Source: Hemibagrus wyckioides
Lineage: Eukaryota; Chordata; Actinopteri; Siluriformes; Bagridae
Reading direction: 5' to 3'
Length of the DNA stretch: 64,000 nucleotides
Assembly: GCF_019097595.1 (NCBI RefSeq)
Contig: NC_080712.1
Location: 21,944,646 to 22,008,645 of the forward strand
The notes under the pieces were generated by a model. The model worked only from the letters and a program-made list of their open reading frames with translations. It had not been told where the DNA came from and did no database searches. Position numbers and translations under genes: made by a program. Below are positions 45,701 through 52,606 of the stretch, in pieces. Each line of letters begins with the position of its first letter. Positions within the stretch are counted from its first letter, which is position 1.

Positions 45701-47020
45701 TTTTGGACAATCTCATGCTCCTGACTTTGTGGGAATAGTTTGGGGATGACCCCCAATGTTCAGAGCATGAAATTGTCCAAAATGTCCAAAAGACTTCCTT
45801 ACTAAGGGGCCATGGCCAACCCCTGAAAAACAACACCTGATTTCAATGATTTGGAGGGGTGTCCTAAAACCTTTGGCAATATAATGTACTTACCACATGT
45901 CAAGATCAAACTATGACAGTTATTTCAGCCATTTAACATTAATAACCAGTTATCATTTGCAAGAGAAATTTGCTTAATGGTTTACAGTTGTGCTAAATGG
46001 TGGAGACAGCAACCAACCCAAACTATGTAACTTCTACGAAAAATGACCAAAACTCTTCTTCATTGTGGCAGTACAAACAGTTTGTCTAACAGATTATTTA
46101 CACTTTGAAAGATTTATCATAAAGCTGTTCAGTGCTCTGGTAGAAGCTTGTGTTTCTTTGACAAGAGAGAGACAGAAAAACAGAAATGGGAAACCATGCA
46201 TGACCTTTTTAAATTATGCAGTGTTATATGAAATCCATCCAAGACTTGAATAAGAGTTGCATCAACCTAAACGTGCATTCTGATCACTAACCACCTCTAC
46301 TTTTTCACCACAATATGACTTTTTGTTACTTCATTTCCTGCTTTTTTCCGTCTTTGTGGCATGCAGAAGTGATTTCCCTTATCTGGTTAAATCCATTTCG
46401 GTTTCAACAACATTATGATTCGTTTATACATAAAATCTTTGAGACTGTTTTGGAAATGATGCGCTTGTAGTAACATTGTTATAAAGCTTTTCAGTCAGGT
46501 CTTTGAGGACAAGCCCCTGGAAGCTGGAGGAAACAAAAGCTAATGTGAAATGCGCTTTGTCAGTGAAATGACTTCCAAATAGCTCTCAAACTAGCGATGA
46601 ACAAATCACGAGATCTTCATAAGACATGGAGACAAGTCATACACACCCGTTTTTATTAATAATCACTAAAGCTACTAACGTTACAGGCCCGCTAGATGAA
46701 CTGATACTAATACAGCCAACAATAACAGCACACATTTTTTTTTACAAAATTGTATATAAGTGCATTTAAATAACAGCACTAGTTTTCTTTTTCCAGGCGT
46801 AATAATGTCAGGAAACATTTCCAACTTCCAAAAATATATTAATTCGTTTTTTTTCTGGTATCATACTCCATCTCCGGCTCATTGTAAAGCTCAGGTTTGG
46901 CTTGTTAGCTGGCAGGCTAACTTATCACTAGCCCGCTAACATAGTTACCGACTCAGTAAACGAACAGCTGCAGCTCAGCTCCTCTAAACTTACCCGGTCC
47001 ACTCGTCGGATCTGCTGCAT
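13069..47020 (-). CDS. atp10d: ATP10D, class V P4-ATPase lipid flippase, 23 exons (isoform 1)
   Basis: Minus-strand exons: 47020-46994, 45410-45097, 40439-40245, 36379-36175, 36058-35973, 34030-33924, 33767-33636, 33464-33352, 31069-30817, 28594-28398, 28293-28117, 27183-26610, 20529-20432, 20213-20087, 19375-19191, 19073-18779, 18145-18069, 17130-17005, 16840-16640, 16083-16003, 15272-15168, 13642-13455, 13300-13069. They sum to 4095 nt, 1364 residues, near the human length. Landmarks: TM1-2 (from about residue 117), DGET dephosphorylation loop, PISLY motif of TM4, DKTGT phosphorylation site (about 450-454), KGAD nucleotide-binding loop, TGDKQET and [11 protein letters not shown] hinge motifs, then TM5-10. 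Exon 12 adds a Ser/Thr/Pro- and acid-rich insert before [12 protein letters not shown]4-ATPases move lipids to the cytosolic leaflet with a CDC50 partner; mammalian ATP10D transports glucosylceramide. ATP10D is chosen over ATP10A/B from the isoform-1 N-terminus ([10 protein letters not shown]), the TM5-8 sequence and synteny with commd8-gabrb1. Confidence 0.95.
14311..15095 (+). mobile_element. Tc1-like element, decayed, in atp10d intron 21
   Basis: It starts near 14325 (CACTTTATTAGAAGCACATA) and ends with AAAAAAGTGATCACTGAGTGTA near 15092. Inside are GGCAGCAGTGCAATGCATAAA, a transposase N-terminal trace ([19 protein letters not shown]) and a C-terminal trace at 14782-14994 ([20 protein letters not shown]). 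The frame is broken. Confidence 0.75.
18443..18640. mobile_element. Short Tc1-like fragment
   Basis: AGGTTTGTTGACACCCACA to GGCCATATATTGCATG shares ends and interior (AATGCTCGACCATACAAAGA) with the family seen at 722-1725, 51393-52545 and 60735-61260. Confidence 0.6.
19430..19990. mobile_element. Tc1-like fragment in atp10d intron 14
   Basis: It opens with ACACTATATTATCAAAATAT and GTGGACACCTGACCATC and continues with reverse-strand transposase debris (TCTTCACTCTTCTGGCTTTC; GATGTTCGGTGGGTTTAAAG). Confidence 0.65.
21408..21740 (-). repeat. 3' LTR of the Ty3/gypsy element (altered centre)
   Basis: The outer about 230 bases and the last 28 match the other LTR closely. Between about 21650 and 21712 it carries unrelated sequence with a perfect 14-bp inverted repeat (AGTTACTTAGTTAA, loop TTTA). 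Confidence 0.9.
21716..25056 (-). pseudogene. Retrotransposon pol (protease, RT, RNase H, integrase, chromodomain), broken
   Basis: From 25056 the frame shows an aspartic protease signature ([13 protein letters not shown]) and a reverse transcriptase with [10 protein letters not shown] at its active site. A stop at 23670-23668 follows. RNase H text ([28 protein letters not shown]) continues in another frame at 23549-23274, and integrase in a third frame from 23293: a zinc-finger region (CQTCARNKE), catalytic landmarks [16 protein letters not shown] and [12 protein letters not shown], and a C-terminal chromodomain ([17 protein letters not shown]). The chromodomain places it among chromoviruses. 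At least one stop and two frame changes make it inactive. Confidence 0.9.
24957..25949 (-). pseudogene. Retrotransposon gag, with an internal stop
   Basis: The frame opens at 25949 immediately after the 5' LTR and is interrupted by TAG at 25817-25815 (codon 45). The rest (25793-24957) is open and contains the capsid-like region typical of Ty3/gypsy Gag ([31 protein letters not shown]). It overlaps the start of pol by about 100 nt in a -1 relation, which suggests programmed frameshifting in the intact parent. No zinc knuckle is obvious in the readable part. Confidence 0.85.
25952..26291 (-). repeat. 5' LTR of the Ty3/gypsy element
   Basis: 340 bp, TG...CA on plus. It contains a region (26107-26184) resembling tRNA A and B boxes on the minus strand, also present in the other LTR at 21562-21640. 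Confidence 0.9.
26922..27010 (-). other. Low-complexity region within atp10d exon 12
   Basis: On the minus strand this part codes for a Thr/Pro/Ser run ([19 protein letters not shown]), poly-Gln/His, then an acidic run just downstream. It sits in the nucleotide-binding domain insert, which is variable among ATP10 proteins. Confidence 0.7.
28671..30025. mobile_element. Non-autonomous hAT element with 8-bp target duplication
   Basis: Ends are CAGTGTTGTATAAAGTA and TACTTTACACCACCG, imperfect inverted repeats of hAT type, flanked by an exact 8-bp duplication GTATTGAG (28663-28670 and 30026-30033). The arms consist of repeated AAGTAAAAGT-like text common to fish hAT elements. There is no transposase. 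A second element sits inside at 29068-29786. Confidence 0.85.
29068..29786. mobile_element. Harbinger-like MITE nested in the hAT element
   Basis: Inverted ends GGCCATGTCCACACATAGC and (reverse strand) GGCTATGTCCACATGTAGC are flanked by TAA on both sides (29065-29067, 29787-29789). The 3-bp TWA duplication is the PIF/Harbinger hallmark. 719 bp with no coding capacity seen. Confidence 0.75.
30060..30260. mobile_element. Tc1-like fragment
   Basis: Contains GCCAGTCTGGCCATTCTCCT, CAACAAGGCATTTCTGCCCA and GGTGAAAATCCCAGGAGATC, the reverse-strand text of a widespread fish Tc1 family. Confidence 0.6.
31389..32912 (+). mobile_element. Tc1-like transposon with near-complete, frameshifted transposase
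   Basis: Inverted ends read CACTACTCACAAAAAGTTAA at the left and its reverse complement at the right, embedded in TA-rich sequence. The interior codes for a Tc1-type transposase (31764-32718). About 31470-31520 a short text (CAGAATCAGAAAAGG, TTTATTGCCAAGTACAG) of a different common fish repeat interrupts the left arm. It lies in atp10d intron 8, opposite to the gene. Confidence 0.9.
31764..32718 (+). pseudogene. Tc1-like DDE transposase, two frame changes
   Basis: The N-terminal paired-type DNA-binding part starts [12 protein letters not shown] and moves to another frame near 31885; the middle part (31886-32340) has the first catalytic aspartate in [11 protein letters not shown]; a second frame change near 32305-32330 precedes the rest, with [11 protein letters not shown] (second D) and [14 protein letters not shown] (third acidic residue, E). 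The C-terminus ends in SMRHRR before a stop at 32718. All catalytic residues are present but the frame is broken twice. Confidence 0.85.
32914..33065. repeat. (TA)n with flanking (TG)n and (CA)n
   Basis: TA-rich repeats begin at the Tc1 end and run through TG, TA and CA arrays. The TG and CA arms are complementary and could fold around the TA core. Confidence 0.85.
33771..33825. repeat. (CA)n microsatellite at an atp10d splice acceptor
   Basis: The array, GT on the coding strand, runs up to the CAG acceptor of the exon beginning at 33767, replacing a normal pyrimidine tract. Confidence 0.85.
34127..34207. repeat. (TAA)n microsatellite
   Basis: A long trinucleotide array in atp10d intron 5. 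Frames through it read as runs of Leu or Tyr on minus and are not genes. Confidence 0.95.
34640..35860 (+). mobile_element. LINE remnant (L2/Rex-like reverse transcriptase)
   Basis: 34690-34950 translates in pieces to reverse-transcriptase text such as [20 protein letters not shown] and a degraded AFDT motif, typical of L2/CR1-group LINEs. Later text (GTTGGTGTTCTGCAAGGTTC and a TGCTGGAGTCCCTGC tail) fits the 3' half. No full domain is open. Confidence 0.65.
36474..36660. repeat. Fish interspersed repeat fragment
   Basis: CGGCTGCTCCCTACG, GGGGTCACCACAGCAGACC, TTGGCACAGGTTTTACACC and ATCCGGGCTTGGGACCGG form a repeat type frequent in fish. A (TA)n interrupts it at about 36606 and it closes with CCACTGAGCCACCAGTGCCC. 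Confidence 0.6.
36677..36778. repeat. AT-rich palindrome: (AT)n with 18-bp inverted arms
   Basis: Arms AGCATAAATACACATAAT (36677-36694) and ATTATGTGTATTTATGCT (36761-36778) are exact reverse complements and enclose a (TA)n core of about 60 bases. Confidence 0.9.
37040..37700 (+). mobile_element. Tc1-like transposase pseudogene remnant
   Basis: Plus-strand text resembles Tc1 transposase in broken frames (GGACTGATGAGACCAAGGGG; CACAGTGGGGGAAGAGGATG; GGTACTATTTTTTTCC end). It lies between the alternative exon and exon 4 of atp10d. Confidence 0.6.
38332..38693 (-). CDS. atp10d: Alternative first coding exon of atp10d (ATP10A-like N-terminus, isoform 2)
   Basis: One open exon codes for 120 residues from [11 protein letters not shown] to [10 protein letters not shown] and ends at a GT donor (38331-38330). 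It covers the region that isoform 1 encodes in exons 2 and 3 (45410-40245), without an intron. Key stretches are [34 protein letters not shown] and [12 protein letters not shown], nearer to ATP10A (LNFVPAVNAFQ, DLWED) than to ATP10D. It ends in phase 2, exactly as exon 3 does, so it can splice to the shared exon at 36379 and would give a 1306-residue protein. The chosen ATG (38693) has A at -3 and G at +4; an in-frame ATG at 38738 has a poorer context. Transcription from here would need its own promoter. The alternative reading is a relic of a tandem duplicate, but the frame is fully open and the motifs are intact. Confidence 0.8.
38994..40230. other. atp10d intron sequence without recognised features
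   Basis: AT-rich, no exon or clear transposon boundary seen. Any promoter for the alternative exon would lie just upstream of 38740 (minus strand), where CATATTTTTG at about 38750 is only weakly TATA-like. Confidence 0.4.
40580..40880. mobile_element. Tc1-like fragment
   Basis: TGAGGCGTTGCTCTGTTGG, GGCTTCATCCATGTTGCTTG and AAAGCAACCCTACAGCATGA match reverse-strand text of a common fish Tc1 family. Confidence 0.6.
41288..41370 (-). repeat. SINE head fragment, reverse orientation
   Basis: CACAACCTTCCGGTCAGACG and CTTAACCACTAAGCTACCAC are the reverse complement of the tRNA-like head seen at 44844. Confidence 0.55.
42600..44080 (+). mobile_element. L1/Tx1-like LINE remnant
   Basis: Broken plus-strand frames carry L1-type reverse transcriptase text: [16 protein letters not shown] with [19 protein letters not shown] near 43110-43250, a degraded template-binding part, and TFIKLLYIE near 43440. 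Upstream, 42690-42920 shows [20 protein letters not shown] text. Many stops; no activity possible. Confidence 0.7.
44844..45030 (+). repeat. tRNA-derived fish SINE
   Basis: A tRNA-like head with A box (GGTGACTTAGTGGTCAAGG) and B box (GTGAGTTCAAATCCCAGG), then CCCTTAACCCTCAGTTGT and a tail GTAAGTTGCTCTGGATAAGA. It is the best-preserved SINE copy in the window and sits in atp10d intron 2. Confidence 0.8.
45612..45890. mobile_element. Fold-back MITE of a Tc1-like family
   Basis: Ends of over 60 bases are inverted repeats (CACCCCTCCAAATCATTGAA at the left, its near reverse complement at the right). The inner parts also pair (TTTTGGACAATCTCATGCTC with GAGCATGAAATTGTCCAAAA), so almost the whole 280 bp can fold. 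It shares its ends with the longer element at 51436-52128. Confidence 0.85.
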
Positions 47021-47046
47021 GCTCAGGTCAGGATTACTTGAATCAT
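47018..47046 (-). promoter_or_regulatory. Short upstream ORF abutting the atp10d start
   Basis: On the minus strand an ATG at 47046 opens a seven-codon reading frame that ends in TGA at 47023, two bases before the main ATG (47020). Such an arrangement can lower or regulate initiation at the main start. Whether both lie on the same transcript is not shown by sequence. Confidence 0.5.
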
Positions 47047-48714
47047 GTCCACGCGTTTGAGATAGGAAGTGTGGAGGCTGAGCGTTTCCCCCGGCTCATA
47101 TATCAGCTTTTCTCGACGTAAATTACATTTTCGATTCGAGCAGGGACTTGCTCCAGCTCTCTTCCTGCCACCGGCTTTTGCGCATCAGCGGCATCAGCAT
47201 GCGCCTCCTGAGACATTTGCATTTGTGGGAAGTTCCACTTTTGTTGTTTTATACACAAGTATTGTATTTATGCAAAAAAATACACACTACTTATCTAAGT
47301 TCCCCCTGTGCAGTTCCATTATATAACAGTAGTTTGGTTTTCATGGAATATTAATTCTAACACACACACACACACACAATTTTCCCCATTTCATGTGATT
47401 ATGTGATTCAGCAGATTTGGCCACACTGTAAATTCTGATATTTCCAAATGATCTATATGTGGTCTAATTTACTCAATAAAGATATACTTTTTGTAATTTA
47501 ATGTATTTATCTTAGTATTTATATACTACTTCTACTACTACTAATAATAATAATAATTTTTATTATTATTATTATTATTATGCTGAGCAACGTAAAAACG
47601 TTGGAATGCAAAACAGGAATGCAGAGCTCTTATCTCTAGTCAAAGGGATTCAAGAGTGATTTGTAATTTCACTCATGATGTGTACATGACCACAGACAGT
47701 GATGGAGTTCTGACTGAAAGAACTGACAAGAAGAGGTAGAAGTTGCAATACACTGGTGAATATTCAGCACAAGCAGGACAAAGAGTCAGTTGGACTAATA
47801 TCCAGGACTAAATGATTCTTAGTAATGACTAATTGTAATTCTGACTAATTCTGTGATTGGTGTTATCTGTTTCTATTTTGATATTTATACAGCCAAATTT
47901 AGTGAAGATTGGACAAATTTGGTGGAGGAGTAGCAATAATGGCAGAAATATTTTTAGCATGTTATTGTAACTTTTGTCCAATAGATGGGGCTGGCAAAAT
48001 TATTATTATTAATTTATTTTTTGCATAGCCTTAGGGCATGAAGATGTCCATTAAGTTACATGTCTGTGCACAAAGCAGTGAGATACAGCCAAATTTGTTG
48101 ATGATTCAAAATAATTTGTAGGAGTAACGAAAAAAACAACAACACAAAATATACAATAATACACACATTCTGTAAATAATAATAATAATAATCAACAGCA
48201 GCAGCATTTTTATCAACATCATTTTCATCATCAACATCAGCATCATCAGCATCATCAACTGCATATTTGAAAGTTTCTGAGATTTTTGTGATTATTGTGT
48301 ATATTATTATTCTCCATTATGTCTGTACCGTTATGTTGTTGTAGTAAAAGTGCAACATAAAACACTTCTGGAAAGCATGTTACTTGTCTCAAATGTTCTG
48401 TTTATCTGGAGTTTTTCATTTTTACATTTTTAATTGCATTAAACATGTATGCTACATCTCCCTTATTAGTGCTGTGAATCAACCTGCAGTTACTTTGTTA
48501 ATTGTATATGAAAAGGACAAAGCAGGACAAAGAGTCAGTTGGACTAATATCCAGGACTAAATTATCCTATTATTCCTTTACATTAAACCTCTACCAGTGC
48601 CATTGCAGCAGTGAAAGCTGAATGTGTACAGTATTTTACACCTCTGTATTTTTTTTTTTACATTAATCAACTGCAACATCTGGGCCATATTCAACAGACA
48701 AGACAAAATAACAG
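47047..48714. other. Intergenic spacer upstream of atp10d
   Basis: Contains the presumed atp10d promoter side (about 47050-47200, modestly GC-rich) and then simple repeats: (CA)n at 47361, (AAT/ATT)n at 47540-47580 and 48178, and CATCAT-rich text at 48220-48260. A 46-bp block occurs twice (47772-47812 and 48521-48561). No gene seen. Confidence 0.45.
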
Positions 48715-49575
48715 TATACACACAAGAACAAAAATGGTACCAAAATGGTTGGTACTCTTGTGACTTGCCAAAAATCTCCAGTTTTGGACAGATGAGACAA
48801 AACTGGAGCTTTTTGGCAAGTCACATCAGCTCTATGTTCACAGATGCAAAAATGAAGCATGCAAAGAAAAGAACATTGTCCCTACTGTGAAACATGGAGG
48901 AGGCTTGGTTATGTTCTGAGGCTGCTTTGCTTCATCTGGCAGACAGGACGTCTTCAATCTGTGCTGGGTACAATGAAATCTCAAGGCCATAAAGGCATTC
49001 TGGAGCGAACTGTGCTGTCAGGTGTCATAAAGCTTGGTCTCAGTCGCAGGTCATGGGTCCTCCAACAGGATAATGACCCAAAACACCCAGCTAAAAACAC
49101 CCCAAAACATTGGACTATTCTAAAATGGCGTTGTATGAGCCCTGATCTAAATCCTATTGAACATCTGTGGAAAAAGCTGAAACATGCAGTCTGGAGAAGG
49201 CAACCTTTCAAACCTGAGACAGCTGGAGCAGTTTGCTCATGAGGAGTGGACCAAAATACCTGTGGACAGGTGCAGAAGTCTCATTGAGAGTTAAAGAAAT
49301 TGCTTGATTGCGGTGCTTGCCTCAAAAGGTTGTGCAACAAAATATTAAGTTAAAGGTACCATCATTTTTGTCCAGGCCAGTTTCATTAGATTGTTTTTTA
49401 ATGCTTCTGTTGAACCACAATTCAAAATCAATGTCTGATTTTCATTAGTCAATTTTCAGTACATTTTTATTTATTATTACTTTTGTCAGTTTCAAGTTAT
49501 TTCAGTGACCATTGTGGGATTTTTTTTTCTTTAATGGACGGGTACCAACAATTTTGTACATGTGTGTAAATCATC
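48715..49575 (+). mobile_element. Tc1-like element with decayed transposase
   Basis: The right end (ATGGACGGGTACCAACAATTT) matches the element at 10311-10992. The plus strand holds broken transposase text: TDETKLELFGKSHQLYVHR near 48790, QQDNDPKHPAKNTPKHW near 49070 and [20 protein letters not shown] near 49135-49195. The left arm has been rearranged into a hairpin (48749-48827). Confidence 0.8.
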
Positions 49576-50680
49576 TGAATGTAGGCCATGTTTATTTTGA
49601 CTTTTCAGGGCTTCTTTGGAAAGAACGACACAGGTGACAAAATTCTCAGTATGAAAACACTCCAAGTAGGCTGCAGGTTCTTATAGTACTAGTGCTAGAA
49701 ATTAATAAGGCTTACCATCCTATAGCCAAAAGCAGAGGCTGTTTATTCATTTGGGTGCACATTTCAATTATAACTGAATTCATGAGACTTTTGGTGATGC
49801 CTTTGGTGATGCATTTGTACAGCAGAACACGGTATTGTATTGCCCATGTACTGACTGTCAAGAAAACTGGTCATTAAAGCTGGTGAGTAGTTTACCATTA
49901 ATAAAAACATCATACAGTATAAGGATACCATAGGTGACCAAGAGTTCTCGGAAATGGCTTTTTCTTTTTCAGACAGAAGACTTTTATTTTGAAATTCCGC
50001 ACGTGCTACCTTCAGATTGGTTAAAATGATCTTGGCACTTTTGTTTGCTTTCATTATATAAAAATACTTCAGTAAAAAAAAAAACCCGGAATACTTTATT
50101 CGATGCCTCAAAATGTGTAATCAGTTTTATAGCTTGAATTAATGTTTGCATTGCATGCGATACATCAGTGTACCTCGAAAACAGGGTTGCCAAGTTTGTG
50201 TAACTGTGAACACTGTTTCAAAAAGAAAGGAAGAAAACAAACAAAACAAAAACAGTCTATAAAAGCAGGGCCAAAACCTCCCGTCGAACCCTACACACAA
50301 CCTCAAAGTCTAACCCGACTATAACTACAGCAATACGCTCCATTTCTAACGTAGATTTATGAACAAAAAACATATCTTTTGCGACATTCCTTGCTTTATG
50401 TAGGCTCTCTTCATTAAAAATGCTATTAAAAGTAGACCAGTTAACTATTTGTGGTGAACTGGTTTTCATTATTTTGCCGTCAGTTAGTGAATGATTTGAA
50501 AGCAAGCAAATTATTATATTTCAAAGTGTATATTTTAATGTATGTACAACCCAAAACCTACACCCAAAGCGTAAGCAACGTTCGCCACAAAATCGCGGAT
50601 CTGGCAACACCGCTCGAGAGCTTCAGTCATGTGACATGAGTGTCAGCTGAAGTGGATGAAGGAGGATCTGATAGACCGCC
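49576..50680. other. Intergenic spacer and presumed commd8 upstream region
   Basis: No gene recognised. The last few hundred bases before 50681 would hold the commd8 promoter; no clear TATA box is seen. Confidence 0.4.
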
Positions 50681-52559
50681 ATGCTAAAACTGCTCGAAAA
50701 ATTATCTCCAGCAGAGTGTCCTAAAGTAGGTAACAGAAAGCGAATTGTGTGTTGTTTTGTAAAGTAACTGTACTTGCTTTATAATGTGTAGTGTGTAAAT
50801 ATATTGTTGCAGGCAGTCCGTTTCGAAAAAAGAGATGTATATGGAAAACGAGCCCTAGCATACGACATTAATAAAGACTCATTAAACCAATTAAACTATT
50901 TATTATTCGTGTCAATTATAAGTGGAATCAATCTTCTGACCCACTGAGGTGTTGAACTTGTTCCTGCTCCTAAGGGGTTTGCAGGAAAACCTAAGATATT
51001 TTCCTTGTGATGTATCCCATGTATTATATGCAAAGTAATTAATGAGAGCAAAATAACTCATGAGATCAGAGTCTCTTTGATTAGAGTTACCCTTTCCTGG
51101 TCTAGCCATCGTATAGCTTTCAATCAATTAATAGTTTTTCCTCTGATGCATATAATGAATAAACCTAATGTTGTTACTGCTTGTCCAGCTCCTGCACAGG
51201 GTGGTGGATGGGCTCTGTGGTCGAAGTCTCCCAAAGCGCATGGAGTATGGGGAAACATGGAGTCTACTGGAGTGGGGAGAACTGATCAGCTCACTAACCA
51301 ACATCTTCCGAGTCGCAGTTGGGAAGAAATGCTCAGACCAGGAGGTTAAATAATCTTACATGTTAAAGATAATGCTTTGGCTTTAAATTAAACTGTATTG
51401 CCAAAAGTATGTGGACTCCTGATAAAACACACCTACACTATATTGCCAACAGTTTTGGGACACCCCTCCAAAATACTGAATTTAGGTGTTGTTTTTCAGG
51501 GGTTGGGATCAGCCCCTTAGTTCCAGTGAAGGGAACTCTTAATGCTTCAGCATACCAAGACATTTGGACAATTTCATGCTCCCAACTTTGTGGGAACAGT
51601 TTGGGGATGACCCTGCAACATGACTGCGCACCAGTGCACAAAGCAAGGAACTAGAGAGGAGACTGAGAGCCAGGCCAAAACTGGGATGTCTGCCTTTACA
51701 TGCACATGAATTTCATATGGAGCTGTTTCACCCTTTGCAACTATAACAGCTTCAACTCTTCTGGGAAGGCTTTCCACAAGGTTTAGGAGTGTGTTTATGG
51801 GAAATTTTGACCATTCCTCTAGAAGTGAATTTGTGATGTCGGGCACTGATGTTGGACGAGAAGGCATGGCTCGCAGTCTCTGCTTTAATTCATCCCAAAG
51901 CTGTTCTATCGGGTTGAGGTCAGGACTCTGTGCAGAACTGTTAAGTTCCTCCATACAAAACTCACTCATCCATGTCTTTATGGACATTGCTTTGTGCACT
52001 GGTACACAGTCACGTTGGAATGAAGAGTTCGTTTTACTGGAACTAAGGGCCCAAGCCCAACCCCTGAAAAACAACACCTGAATTCAATGATCTGAAGGGG
52101 TGTCCCAAAACCTTTGGCAATATAATGTATATGAATTTTTATATACCCTTATAAAGTTGGTCCCCTTCATCCAGTAGCAACAGCCTCTAATTTTATGAGG
52201 CTTTCATCTAGATGTTGTGCTCATTAAACCACAAGAGTATTAGTGAGGTTAGTTGCTGATGTTGAATGAAGCCTGGGGCACAGTCCAGTTCATCCCAAAG
52301 GTGTTCAGTGGGGTTGAGATCTGGGCTCAGGCTACTCTATTTCTCCCACTCTAAACTTGTTAACTATGTCTTTATTGACATTTGCTTTGTGTTCAGAAGC
52401 ATTGAGCAAGTTTGAGCCTATTTGTTTCAGTGAAGGGATATTATAATGCTAAAGCATACAAAGACATCCTGGTCAGTTGTGTTAATTGGGGGAAAAACAC
52501 ATATGGGTGTCAGCCAAGTGTCCACAAACGGTTGGTCATATATTGTAACTCTTTCTTTC

Positions 52560-52606
<47 letters not shown>

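Noticed and set aside
47069..47354. Two open frames on plus upstream of atp10d
   Set aside because: They overlap the presumed promoter in antisense and show no known protein; GC-rich DNA gives such frames by chance.
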